Shown piece by piece: positions 7,323 to 16,423 of a DNA stretch of 35,765 nucleotides; position 1 is the stretch's first letter, and every line of letters starts with the position of its first letter. The position numbers and the translations under genes are program-made. The notes under the pieces are model-generated. The model saw nothing but the letters and a program-made list of their open reading frames with translations, ran no database searches and was not told where the DNA came from. The stretch is from positions 1 to 35,765 of the forward strand of contig DATCYZ010000126.1 of assembly GCA_036526195.1 (NCBI GenBank), in the 5' to 3' direction. Source of the DNA: DATCYZ01 sp036526195 (lineage in GTDB: Bacteria; Pseudomonadota; Gammaproteobacteria; Burkholderiales; SG8-39).

Positions 7323-8129
7323 ATGCCCGACGCGAACGCCTACCGATTCATCCTTCTCGAACGCGACGGCATTGCGTGGCGGCTGACGTTCAACCGGCCC
7401 GCGCGGCGCAATGCGCTGACGCAGGCGATGATGGCGGAGATCGGCGATGCCGTCGATCGCGTGGCGGCGGATGCGCAGGCGCGCGCGCTGGTGCTGCGCG
7501 GCGCCGGCGGCGCCTTCAGCGCGGGCGGCGACCTCGGCGCGATGTCCGAACTGCCGCCGCAGCCCGCGAGCGGCGCGGACCCGCTGGTCGCGCAGTACCG
7601 GATGTTCGGCGACGTGCTGGCGAAGCTGAACGCCCTGCCCAAGGCGGTGATCGCGGTGGTGGAGGGCCCGGCGGTGGGCGGTGGCTTCGGCATGGCCTGC
7701 TGCGCCGACGTGGTGATCCTCGCGCGCTCGGCGCGCTTCGGCATCCCGGAGCCGCGCGCCGGCTTCATTCCCTCGCAGATCCTGCCGTTCCTGGTGCGCC
7801 GGCTCGGCGAGGGCGCGGTGCGCCACCTTGCGGTGACCGGTTCCATCCTGGACGCGCGCGCCGCGCGCCGGCTCGGCCTCGGGCAGTACCTCTGCGCGAG
7901 TGACGCGTCGATCGAGCAGACCCTTGAAGCGGTGCTCGGGGACGTCGCGCGCATGGAGCCCGATGCGCTGGCGACCGTGAAGCGCCTGACGCTCGCCTGC
8001 GCGACCTCAGGGGATGCGGCGGTGATGGACGCGGCGAGCGCGGAGCTCGCGCGATTGCTGCGCCGGCCCGAGGCGGGTGAGGGCATGGCGGCCTTTCTTG
8101 CCAAGACGCGTCCGGCGTGGGCGAAATGA
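7323..8129 (+). CDS. Enoyl-CoA hydratase/isomerase (crotonase) family protein
   Basis: This is a 268-residue crotonase-fold protein. FSAGGDLGAM (65-74) and GPAVGGGFGMACCADV (115-130) form the oxyanion hole that holds the acyl-CoA thioester. Of the two glutamates used by classical hydratases, the second is present (Glu143 in IPEPRAGFIPS), but the first is replaced by Gly123. A plain hydratase role is therefore doubtful; isomerase, hydrolase or decarboxylase activity in the same fold are alternatives. The start has GAGGACACG in front of ATG 7323. It is divergent from the SDR gene, 91 bases apart, and is followed by radA. Confidence 0.9.
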   Translation: MPDANAYRFILLERDGIAWRLTFNRPARRNALTQAMMAEIGDAVDRVAADAQARALVLRGAGGAFSAGGDLGAMSELPPQPASGADPLVAQYRMFGDVLAKLNALPKAVIAVVEGPAVGGGFGMACCADVVILARSARFGIPEPRAGFIPSQILPFLVRRLGEGAVRHLAVTGSILDARAARRLGLGQYLCASDASIEQTLEAVLGDVARMEPDALATVKRLTLACATSGDAAVMDAASAELARLLRRPEAGEGMAAFLAKTRPAWAK

Positions 8130-8134
8130 TCCGC

Positions 8135-8166
8135 CGCGCGTTACCCTGTGCGCGCGTTACCCTGTG
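8135..8166. repeat. Exact 16-base tandem repeat, two copies
   Basis: CGCGCGTTACCCTGTG occurs at 8135-8150 and again at 8151-8166 with no spacer, just after the crotonase stop codon and 46 bases before radA. It could be a replication-slippage duplication or a paired binding site. Nothing in the sequence decides between these. Confidence 0.9.
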
Positions 8167-8211
8167 CCTGAGTTGATGAACCACGCCACGCTGCGCGACC
8201 CCGACTGAACC

Positions 8212-9573
8212 ATGGCCCGATCGAAGACCACCTACGCCTGTTCCGAGTGCGGCGCGAGTTCGCTGCAATGGTTCGGCAGCTGCCCGGCCTGCGGCAGCGG
8301 CGGCACGCTTGTGGAAACGGCGGCGGAGCGCTCCGGAACCTCGCGCTTTCGCAGCCTTGCGCCGGGCAACGCGGCGCCGAGCGCGCTCGGCGAGGTGGCG
8401 GCGCGCGAGCAGGAACGCCTCGCCACCGGGGTGGCCGAGCTCGACCGGGTTCTGGGCGGCGGGCTGGCGGCCGGGCAGGTGGTGCTGATCGGCGGCGATC
8501 CCGGCATCGGCAAGTCGACGCTGCTCTTGCAGGCGCTCGCCGCGCTCGGGCCGCGCGCACGATCGCTCTATGCAAGCGGCGAGGAGTCGGTCGAGCAGAT
8601 CGCGCTGCGCGCGCGCCGCCTCGGCCTGGATGCCGCGCCGGTGCAGGTGCTCGCCGAGATCCAGCTCGAGCGCCTGCTCGGGGTGCTGGACAAGACGCGG
8701 CCGCAGGTGGCGGTGGTGGACTCGATCCAGACGCTGTACTCCGAGGCGCTCACCTCGGCGCCGGGGTCGGTGGCGCAGGTGCGCGAGTGCGCGGCGCAAC
8801 TGACCCGGCACGCCAAGGCGAGCGGCAGCGCGCTGTTCCTCGTCGGCCACGTGACCAAGGAAGGCGCGATCGCCGGCCCGCGCGTGCTCGAGCACATCGT
8901 CGACACCGTGCTGTACTTCGAGGGCGACCCGCATTCGAGCTTTCGCCTGGTGCGCGCGCAGAAGAACCGCTTCGGCGCGGTGAACGAACTCGGCGTCTTC
9001 GCCATGACCGAGCAGGGGCTGCGCGGGGTGAGCAACCCCTCCGCGCTGTTCCTCTCGCACCACGGGGCGGAAGTCGCCGGGTCCTGCGTGCTGGCGACGC
9101 TGGAGGGCACGCGGCCGCTGCTGGTGGAAGTGCAGGCGCTGGTGGACACCGCGCAGGCGCCGAGCCCGCGCCGGCTCAGCGTGGGGCTGGAGTCGAACCG
9201 GCTCGCCATGCTGCTTGCGGTGCTGCACCGGCATGCCGGCGTGGCCACCAGCGGCGAGGACGTGTTCGTCAACGCCGTCGGCGGCATGCGCATCGTCGAG
9301 CCGGCGGCGGACCTTGCGGCGCTGCTGGCCATCGTGTCGTCACTGTCCGACCGGCCGATCCCGCGCAATGTCGCGGTGTTCGGCGAGGTCGGGCTGGCCG
9401 GCGAGGTGCGCCCCGCGCCACGCGGTCAGGACCGGCTGAAGGAGGCCGCCAAGCTGGGTTTCGAGCGCGCCATCGTGCCCCGCGCCAACCTGCCGAAGGG
9501 GAAGATCGCCGGGCTGGAGGTGATCCCGGTCGAGCGCATCGACCGGGCGGTGACGCTGCTGCGCGACCTCTAG
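8212..9573 (+). CDS. radA: DNA repair protein RadA
   Basis: This 453-residue RecA-related helicase extends recombination intermediates by branch migration. A four-cysteine zinc finger lies at the N-terminus (Cys10, Cys13, Cys24, Cys27), the Walker A motif is GDPGIGKST (95-103), and the RadA signature KNRFG is at 251-255. The C-terminal part (about 280-453) is the Lon-protease-like domain (SVGLESNRLAML, DVFVNAVGGM), which in RadA lacks protease activity. Length is normal for the family. It is preceded by a short gap with a 16-base tandem repeat and is convergent with the 60-residue protein gene. Confidence 0.97.
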   Translation: MARSKTTYACSECGASSLQWFGSCPACGSGGTLVETAAERSGTSRFRSLAPGNAAPSALGEVAAREQERLATGVAELDRVLGGGLAAGQVVLIGGDPGIGKSTLLLQALAALGPRARSLYASGEESVEQIALRARRLGLDAAPVQVLAEIQLERLLGVLDKTRPQVAVVDSIQTLYSEALTSAPGSVAQVRECAAQLTRHAKASGSALFLVGHVTKEGAIAGPRVLEHIVDTVLYFEGDPHSSFRLVRAQKNRFGAVNELGVFAMTEQGLRGVSNPSALFLSHHGAEVAGSCVLATLEGTRPLLVEVQALVDTAQAPSPRRLSVGLESNRLAMLLAVLHRHAGVATSGEDVFVNAVGGMRIVEPAADLAALLAIVSSLSDRPIPRNVAVFGEVGLAGEVRPAPRGQDRLKEAAKLGFERAIVPRANLPKGKIAGLEVIPVERIDRAVTLLRDL

Positions 9574-9588
9574 GCGCGTAGCGGCCAG

Positions 9589-9771
9589 CTAGGCCTGTTT
9601 CGGGCCGCGCATTTCCCGCAGCGCGGTCTCGATGCGTCGCCAGGTCTGCGCCTGTGCCTTGTCGCCCGCGGCATCGAAGGCGGCGGCCTTCTGGCGGGCC
9701 TCGGCGATGGCTTTGGCGCCATGGGTCTCGAAGAGATGGCGTGCCATGGCGGAAACGTCTTCTACGGTCAT
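9589..9771 (-). CDS. Small conserved-looking protein, 60 residues, function unknown
   Basis: This short acidic/basic helical protein begins MTVEDVSAMARHLFETHGAK and ends in a Trp-containing helix (TWRRIETALREM). It has no signal peptide or membrane segment. Alternating Ala, Glu, Lys and Arg suggest two or three helices. The start at 9771 is supported by AGGAGG eight bases upstream; a longer reading to 9861 has no such site. An FNR-like palindrome and a possible -10 lie upstream (9807-9848), suggesting control by oxygen or nitrogen oxides. It lies downstream of hpnE on the same strand, with a 150-base gap. I do not recognise a named family. Confidence 0.7.
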   Translation of the reverse strand: MTVEDVSAMARHLFETHGAKAIAEARQKAAAFDAAGDKAQAQTWRRIETALREMRGPKQA

Positions 9772-9834
9772 CGTTCGGCACCTCCTGAACAAGCGGGACG
9801 AGAACCATGATGGACGCCCGCCGGAGGGCCGGTC

Positions 9835-9848
9835 TTGACCCCCGTCAA
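9835..9848 (-). promoter_or_regulatory. FNR/CRP-family-like operator
   Basis: TTGAC-CCCC-GTCAA is a perfect inverted repeat with the four-base spacing of FNR-type sites (consensus TTGAT-N4-ATCAA; Dnr-type sites tolerate C/G at the inner position). Its centre (9841.5) is 41.5 bases from the transcription start that CATCAT (9812-9807, minus) would give near 9800. That is the normal class II activator geometry. The start codon it would serve is at 9771. Inference from spacing and symmetry; no expression data. Confidence 0.5.
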
Positions 9849-9905
9849 AGACGGCCCGCATGCGGGGCGGGGATCCCGCCGGAACCGCGCCGAATCGGCA
9901 CCGGC

Positions 9906-9942
9906 AGTAACATATAAGTGACTATAAGGCCCCTGCCGGCGC
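9906..9942. repeat. 37-base element, copy 1 of 2
   Basis: It matches 33761-33797 at 31 of 37 positions. It begins AGTAACATATA, an unusually A+T-rich run for this genome, and ends TGCCGGCGC. An imperfect inverted repeat GTAAC...GTGAC lies inside it. This copy overlaps the stop codon of hpnE (9922-9924) and the last codons of that gene. Confidence 0.75.
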
Positions 9943-11205
9943 GGGGCGCAACAGATTGGCCGCACGCAGCCCGCTGCGCACCGCGGCCTCCAGCGTCGGC
10001 GGGTACTCCGGGTCGGTGTAATCGCCCGCCAGCACCAGCCCCGGCACCCCGGTCGCCTGCGCAACGCGCGCGAGTCCGGGCGGGCAGGCGATGGTGGCGC
10101 GCTTCTCGGCGATCACCTGCGACCAGCGCGGCGCGGGCAGTTGCGGCAGCTGCGCGGCGAGTTCCGCGTGGCAGCGCTCGGCGAGCGCCTCGTGCGTCAG
10201 TTGCTGGTGGTCGCCCTGCGCGCTGATGACGCAGGCGAACAGGCCCTGCGGACCGTTCAACTGCCCGCGATCGAACACCCATTGCACCAGGCCCGCATCC
10301 ATGCCGAGCATCGGGAACGACAGGGCGACGGCCGCGGGGTACTGCAGGTAGCAGGTGTAGATCGGCTCGTAGGCGTACTCACCGAGCGCGGCGCGCAGCG
10401 GCGCGAGCGCGGGCAGGTCGGCGAGCAGGCGCGCGGCGTGCTGCGGCGCGCAGGCGAGCACCACGCCATCGAAGGCCGTGCCGTCGACCTGCAAGCCGCC
10501 GTCCTGCGTGATGCGGCGCACCGGCGAGCCCAGGTGCACCGTGCCGCCGTGGGCGCGCACGAACGCTGCCGCGGGCTCCGGGAACAGCCGCGACAGGTCG
10601 GTGGCCGGCACCAGCAGGTCGCTCGCGCCGGGTGCGCCGAGCAGCGAATCGCGCAGCACCGCAAGGAACACGTTCGCGGAGGCCGAACGCGCCGGCGTGT
10701 TGAGCGCCGAGACGCACAGCGGCCGCCAAAGGTAGTGGCCGATGCGGCCGTGCTGGCCATGGCGCTCGAGCAGCGCCTGCACGCTGCAATCGGGCGCCAC
10801 GCGAAAGCCGGCGCGGCGCATCGACCCCATGAAGCGGATCGCGCCGAGGCGCTCGCCGAGCGTCACGCCCCGTGCGCCGAGCAGGCCGGCCAGCAGGCCG
10901 AGCGGCGCGGGCAGGCGCCGCGCGCGCAGCGAGAAGCCGCGCAGGTAGCGCAGTTCCAGCGGCCGGCGCAGCAACGCCGCGCGCGGCACGCCGAGTTCCC
11001 GCATGAGCCCGAGCAGTTCGGTGTAGGCGCCGACCACGAGATGCTGGCCGTTGTCGAGGACGGTGCCGTCGACCTCGACGCGGCGCGCGCGGCCGCCGGG
11101 CACCGCCGCCGACTCGAACACCGTGACGCTGACGCCGCGCTGCGCCAGCGACACCGCGGCCGCCATGCCCGCATAGCCGGCGCCGACGACCGCCGCGCGC
11201 ATCAT
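9922..11205 (-). CDS. hpnE: Hydroxysqualene dehydroxylase HpnE (FAD-dependent)
   Basis: This 427-residue flavoprotein starts with the dinucleotide-binding motif VVGAGYAGMAAAVSLA (GxGxxG) and GGRARRVEVDG, as in the phytoene-desaturase-like amine oxidase family. GDYTDPEYPPTLEAAVRSG near the C-terminus is the conserved second FAD stretch. HpnE reduces hydroxysqualene to squalene, the last of three steps from farnesyl diphosphate. The first of two adjacent ATG codons (11205) overlaps the hpnD stop as ATGA, so translation is coupled. Position as third gene after hpnC and hpnD makes the assignment strong. Squalene-hopene cyclase is not in the window. Confidence 0.93.
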   Translation of the reverse strand: MMRAAVVGAGYAGMAAAVSLAQRGVSVTVFESAAVPGGRARRVEVDGTVLDNGQHLVVGAYTELLGLMRELGVPRAALLRRPLELRYLRGFSLRARRLPAPLGLLAGLLGARGVTLGERLGAIRFMGSMRRAGFRVAPDCSVQALLERHGQHGRIGHYLWRPLCVSALNTPARSASANVFLAVLRDSLLGAPGASDLLVPATDLSRLFPEPAAAFVRAHGGTVHLGSPVRRITQDGGLQVDGTAFDGVVLACAPQHAARLLADLPALAPLRAALGEYAYEPIYTCYLQYPAAVALSFPMLGMDAGLVQWVFDRGQLNGPQGLFACVISAQGDHQQLTHEALAERCHAELAAQLPQLPAPRWSQVIAEKRATIACPPGLARVAQATGVPGLVLAGDYTDPEYPPTLEAAVRSGLRAANLLRPAPAGAL

Positions 11206-12035
11206 GTGCGGAACCAGGTCCGGGTCGCCAGCCAGAGCTTGCGCAAGGGGGTGAGGGCGACGCGGCGGTCGAGCACGTGGAAGCCGTCGCGTTCGATCTC
11301 GACCAGCAGGGTGCGATAGATGGCGGCCATGATCAGGCCGGTGCGCTGCGCGCGCCGGTCTTCGTTCGGCAGCGCGGCCAGCGCGGTGTCGTAGTACTGG
11401 TGCGCGCGCGCGGCCTGCGCGCGCATCAGCGTCACGAAGGCTTCGCTGTGGCGCGCGTTCAGCAGGTCGGCCGCGGGCACGCCGTGCGCGCGAAGCTCGT
11501 CCATCGGCAGGTAGACGCGGTTTCGGCGCGCGTCCTCGCCGACGTCGCGGATGATGTTGGTCAGCTGGAAGGCGATGCCGAGCGCGCGCGCATACTCCAG
11601 CGTGCGCGGATTCCGGTAGCCGAAGATGCCCGCGGCGAGCAGGCCCACCACGCTGGCGACGTGGTAGCAGTAGCGCTCGAGCCCGGTGAAATCCAGGTAA
11701 CGCGTCTGCGTCAGGTCCATCTCCATGCCGTCGATGATCTCGCCGAGCCGCACTGCGGTGATGCCGTAGGGTTCCACCGCCGGCGCGAGCGCGCGCGTCA
11801 CCGGGTGCTGCGGCGTGCCCTCGAACAGCCGGCCGACCTCGGTGCGCCACCAGGCGAGCTTGGTCGCCGCCAGCTGCGGGTCGCTGGCCTCGTCGACCAC
11901 GTCGTCGACCTCGCGGCAGAAGGCATACAGGGCGGTGATCGCGCGCCGCCGCGGCGGCGGCAGGAACATGAACGAGTAATAGAAGCTCGAACCGCTCGCC
12001 GCGGCCTTCTGCTGGCAGTACGCGTCCGGACTCAC
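11202..12035 (-). CDS. hpnD: Presqualene diphosphate synthase HpnD
   Basis: This 277-residue trans-isoprenyl diphosphate synthase joins two farnesyl diphosphates into presqualene diphosphate. Both Mg-binding aspartate motifs are present: DDVVDE (44-49) and DVGED (164-168). SSFYYSFMFLPP (16-27) is the usual start of the squalene/phytoene synthase fold. The GTG start at 12035 was chosen because SPDAYCQQKAAASGSSFYYS is the typical HpnD N-terminus; the upstream in-frame extension runs antisense-like through hpnC. It starts 7 bases after the hpnC stop and overlaps hpnE by 4 bases. Confidence 0.94.
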   Translation of the reverse strand: MSPDAYCQQKAAASGSSFYYSFMFLPPPRRRAITALYAFCREVDDVVDEASDPQLAATKLAWWRTEVGRLFEGTPQHPVTRALAPAVEPYGITAVRLGEIIDGMEMDLTQTRYLDFTGLERYCYHVASVVGLLAAGIFGYRNPRTLEYARALGIAFQLTNIIRDVGEDARRNRVYLPMDELRAHGVPAADLLNARHSEAFVTLMRAQAARAHQYYDTALAALPNEDRRAQRTGLIMAAIYRTLLVEIERDGFHVLDRRVALTPLRKLWLATRTWFRT

Positions 12036-12042
12036 GGCGTGC

Positions 12043-12846
12043 TCACAGGGCGTGCGCGAACACGAGTGGCCAGTCGTGCCAGCGCAGCACCGGCCGGCGC
12101 CGGAACATGTCGAAGCCGGCGGCCTCGAGCTTGTCGAGGATGCGCAAGCCCCCCTGCACCGTGGCGCGGATCTCCAGGCCGATGCGTCCCGGGAGCCGGC
12201 GCCCGAGCGGGGCGCCTGCGCGCAGCAGCGCGCGGGTGCGCCCGACCTGGAAGCCGAGCAGGGCGCGCCAGTTCGCGTCACAGCGTTGTTCCGCGATCTG
12301 CGATTCGGTGACGCCGTAGCGCGCCATCTCGTCCAGCGGCAGGTAGACGCGGTCCTTGTCCCAGTCGATCGCCACGTCCTGCCAGAAATTCGCCAGTTGC
12401 AGGCCGGTGCAGATGGCGTCGGAGTGGGCGAGGTTCTCCGGCGTGGTGGCGTCGAACAGGTGCAGCAGGAGCCGGCCCACGGGATTCGCCGAACGCCGCG
12501 CGTAGTCCAGCACCTCGCCGAAGTCGGCGTAGCGCGTCTTCACCACGTCCTGGCTGAAGGCATCGAGCAGGTCGCCCAGCAGGCCGATCGGCAGGCGGTG
12601 GACGCGCACCACGCGGGCGAGTTCGGCGAAGCCGGGGTCGGCCGGCACCTCGCCGCGGGCGATGGCGCCGAGGCGCGCCCGGTAGTCCTCGATCAGCGCG
12701 AGACGTTCCGCCGCCGGCAGGTCGCCTTCATCGGCAAAATCGTCCGCGGCGCGCGCAAAACGGTAGATGGCGGCGACCGGAACGCGCTGCGGCGCGGGCA
12801 GCAGGACGCTGGCAACGGGGAAGTTTTCGTAATGGCCGACCGACAC
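12043..12846 (-). CDS. hpnC: Hydroxysqualene synthase HpnC
   Basis: This 267-residue paralogue of HpnD turns presqualene diphosphate into hydroxysqualene. The N-terminus SVGHYENFPVAS is characteristic of HpnC. DDFADE (35-40) and DVAID (157-161) supply the metal-binding aspartates, and FWQDVAIDWDKDRVYLP is a family stretch. The start codon is GTG at 12846, with TAGAAT (12858-12853, minus) close upstream as a possible -10. First gene of hpnCDE; the operon order and tight spacing match other hopanoid-producing proteobacteria. Confidence 0.94.
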   Translation of the reverse strand: MSVGHYENFPVASVLLPAPQRVPVAAIYRFARAADDFADEGDLPAAERLALIEDYRARLGAIARGEVPADPGFAELARVVRVHRLPIGLLGDLLDAFSQDVVKTRYADFGEVLDYARRSANPVGRLLLHLFDATTPENLAHSDAICTGLQLANFWQDVAIDWDKDRVYLPLDEMARYGVTESQIAEQRCDANWRALLGFQVGRTRALLRAGAPLGRRLPGRIGLEIRATVQGGLRILDKLEAAGFDMFRRRPVLRWHDWPLVFAHAL

Positions 12847-12904
12847 TGCTTGATTCTAAAGGGGAATCGCATGACGCGCGGCGGGGCGAGGTCGCGTTCG
12901 ACGG

Positions 12905-12910
12905 TATAAT
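12905..12910 (+). promoter_or_regulatory. Consensus -10 hexamer upstream of tRNA-Leu
   Basis: A perfect TATAAT is followed by a G+C-rich discriminator (GCGGGTC), as in stable-RNA promoters. Transcription would start near 12917, about 50 bases before the tRNA. No convincing -35 is seen at 16-18 bases. Confidence 0.5.
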
Positions 12911-12965
12911 GCGGGTCGTTCTGATCCCCGCCGGCGCCGCAGGTTGCGGCCCGGAGGTTTCGGCG

Positions 12966-13050
12966 GCGAAGGTGGCGGAATTGGCAGACGCACTGGATTT
13001 AGGTTCCAGCGCGGCAACGCGTGTGGGTTCGAGTCCCACCCTTCGCACCA
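12966..13050 (+). tRNA. tRNA-Leu, anticodon UAG
   Basis: This 85-base class II tRNA has the acceptor stem GCGAAGG/CCTTCGC, discriminator A and an encoded CCA (13048-13050). The anticodon stem CTGGA/TCCAG closes the loop TTTAGGT, giving anticodon TAG for CUA and other CUN codons. A long variable arm (GCGGCAACGC region) and the T arm GTGGGTTCGAGTCCCAC are clear. It lies immediately upstream of tig, as in many Betaproteobacteria. Confidence 0.97.
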
Positions 13051-13086
13051 GTGCCGGCAGGCGGGCAACCCGAGGAAATATCGAGA

Positions 13087-14394
13087 ATGGCTGTGAACGT
13101 GGAATCGCTGGGCGCGCTGGAGCGCCGCGTGAGGATGTCGGTTGGGGTCGAGGAGGTCGAGCGCCAGGTGGCGGATCGCCTGAAGAACATGGCCCGCACC
13201 GCGAAGATGCCGGGCTTCCGCCCGGGCAAGGTGCCCTTCAACATGATCGCCAAGCAGTACGCCAACCAGGTGCGCGGCGAGGTGCTGGGCGATGCGGTGC
13301 AGCGCGCGTTCTCCGACGTGGTGAAGAGCGAGAACCTGCGCGTCGCCGGCTACCCGAAGATCGAGAAGGCCGATGCGGCGAACGACGGCAAGGCGCTCGA
13401 GTTCAATGCCACCTTCGAGGTCTACCCCGAGGTGAAGAGCGGCGACCTGTCCGGCGCCACCATCGAGCGGCCCGCGGTCGTGGTCGACGATGCGGCGATC
13501 GATCGCACGATCGAGATCCTGCGCAAGCAGCGCACCACCTTCGTCGAGGCGGCGCGCGCGGCGCAGGCCGGCGACCGCGTGACGGTCGACTTCGAGGGCA
13601 TGCTCGACGGCGCGCCGTTCGAAGGCGGCAAGGCGGCGGGCTTTGCGTTCGTCATCGGCGAGGGCCGCATGCTGCCGGAATTCGAGGCGGCGGCCACCGG
13701 CCTCGCGGCGGGCGCCACGAAGGCCTTCGACCTGAAGTTCCCGGACGACTACCAGAGCGCGCTGGTGGCCGGCAAGACCACGCAGTTCACGCTCGCCGTC
13801 ACGCGCGTCGAGGCGCCGCAACTGCCCGCGGTGGACGCCGAATTCGCGAAGTCGCTCGGCGTGGCCGACGGCAGCATCGAGAAGATGCGCGCGGACATCC
13901 GCGGCAACGTCGAGCGCGAGGTGAAGAAGCGCACCGATGCGCAGGTGAAGAACCAGGCGATGAAGGCGCTGATGGACGCCACGCCGCTCGAACTGCCGAA
14001 GTCGCTCGTCGAGATGGAGACGCAGCAACTGGTGCAGCGCGCGCAGGCGGACCTCGAGGCGCGCGGCATGAAGATGGAGAAGCTGCCGTTCGAGCCCTCC
14101 GCGTTCGAGGACACGGCACGCCGGCGCGTGGCGCTCGGCCTGATCATCGGCGAGCTCGGACGCGCCGAGGGCCTGCAGCCGAAGCCCGCGCAGTTGCGCA
14201 GCCTGATCGAGCGGGAGGCGCAAAGCTATGAGCGTCCCGACGAGGTGGTAAGATGGTTTTACACCCAGCCCGAGCGACTTTCGGAGATGGAAGGGCTCGC
14301 GCTGGAGAACAACGTGGTCGACTGGGTGTTGTCGAAAGCCAAGGTGACGGACAAGACCATGACGTTCGATGAATTGATGGGGAGCGCGGGATGA
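13087..14394 (+). CDS. tig: Trigger factor, ribosome-associated chaperone
   Basis: This 435-residue chaperone has three parts: an N-terminal ribosome-binding domain with the signature GFRPGKVP, a central FKBP-type prolyl isomerase domain (about 155-245, GDRVTVDFEGMLDG onward), and a C-terminal helical substrate cradle. It binds ribosomal protein L23 at the exit tunnel and shields nascent chains. The ATG at 13087 follows GAGGAAATATCGAGA. A longer upstream reading would run into the tRNA and was rejected. The stop overlaps the clpP start as ATGA (14391-14394), pointing to coupling of folding and degradation genes. Confidence 0.97.
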   Translation: MAVNVESLGALERRVRMSVGVEEVERQVADRLKNMARTAKMPGFRPGKVPFNMIAKQYANQVRGEVLGDAVQRAFSDVVKSENLRVAGYPKIEKADAANDGKALEFNATFEVYPEVKSGDLSGATIERPAVVVDDAAIDRTIEILRKQRTTFVEAARAAQAGDRVTVDFEGMLDGAPFEGGKAAGFAFVIGEGRMLPEFEAAATGLAAGATKAFDLKFPDDYQSALVAGKTTQFTLAVTRVEAPQLPAVDAEFAKSLGVADGSIEKMRADIRGNVEREVKKRTDAQVKNQAMKALMDATPLELPKSLVEMETQQLVQRAQADLEARGMKMEKLPFEPSAFEDTARRRVALGLIIGELGRAEGLQPKPAQLRSLIEREAQSYERPDEVVRWFYTQPERLSEMEGLALENNVVDWVLSKAKVTDKTMTFDELMGSAG

Positions 14395-15026
14395 GCGACT
14401 TCAGCTGGAGTTCGCGCCTGCCGGAGCCCCAGGGCCTCGGCCTGGTGCCGATGGTCATCGAGCAGTCCGGGCGCGGCGAGCGCGCCTACGACATCTATTC
14501 CCGGCTGCTGAAGGAACGCGTGGTGTTCCTGGTCGGCGTGGTGAACGAAGTCACCGCCAACCTGATCGTCGCGCAGCTCCTGTTCCTCGAATCCGAGAAC
14601 CCGGACAAGGACATCTTCTTCTACATCAACTCCCCCGGCGGCTCGGTGTCGGCGGGACTTGCGATCTACGACACCATGCAGTTCATCAAGCCCGACGTCA
14701 GCACGCTGTGCGTCGGGCAGGCGGCGAGCATGGGCGCGCTGCTGCTGGCGGCGGGCGACAAGGGCAAGCGCTTCTGCCTGCCGAACTCGCGCGTCATGAT
14801 CCACCAGCCGATGGGCGGGTTTTCGGGCCAGGCCTCGGACATCGAGATCCATGCGCGCGAGATCCTGTTCCTGAAGGAGCGGCTGAACGAAATCCTGGCC
14901 AGGCACACCGGCCAGCCCGTCGAGCGCGTGGCGCGCGACACCGATCGCGACAATTTCCTCTCGGCCGAGGCCGCGGTGGAATACGGGATCGTGGACCGGG
15001 TGCTGGTCTCCAGAGAGGCCGCCTGA
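14391..15026 (+). CDS. clpP: ATP-dependent Clp protease proteolytic subunit
   Basis: This 211-residue serine peptidase forms the double heptameric ring of ClpXP/ClpAP. The catalytic triad is Ser113 (GQAASMGALLL), His138 (MIHQPMGG) and Asp187 (DTDRDNF), two residues later than in the E. coli precursor. A short N-terminal propeptide of about 14-16 residues is expected to be removed by self-cleavage. It overlaps tig by four bases and precedes clpX by 22 bases. Confidence 0.98.
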   Translation: MSDFSWSSRLPEPQGLGLVPMVIEQSGRGERAYDIYSRLLKERVVFLVGVVNEVTANLIVAQLLFLESENPDKDIFFYINSPGGSVSAGLAIYDTMQFIKPDVSTLCVGQAASMGALLLAAGDKGKRFCLPNSRVMIHQPMGGFSGQASDIEIHAREILFLKERLNEILARHTGQPVERVARDTDRDNFLSAEAAVEYGIVDRVLVSREAA

Positions 15027-15048
15027 CACACAACAAGAGGGACCTTAC

Positions 15049-16320
<1,272 letters not shown>

Positions 16321-16423
16321 AAGAGCGCGCCTTTACCGACGCTTCTCCCTCGTTCGCACACGGGATACCGCGTTGCGGCGACCTGCGCTTGCGTGTAGGC
16401 TTGGGACGTCCATCGGTGAGGGG

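Noticed and set aside
9772..9861. Longer N-terminus for the 60-residue protein
   Set aside because: It would place coding sequence over the FNR-like box, has no ribosome-binding site, and is Arg/Pro/Ser-rich unlike the rest.
10141..11319. Open frame of 392 codons on the plus strand opposite hpnE
   Set aside because: No recognisable motif; hpnE has full FAD-binding motifs and operon context.
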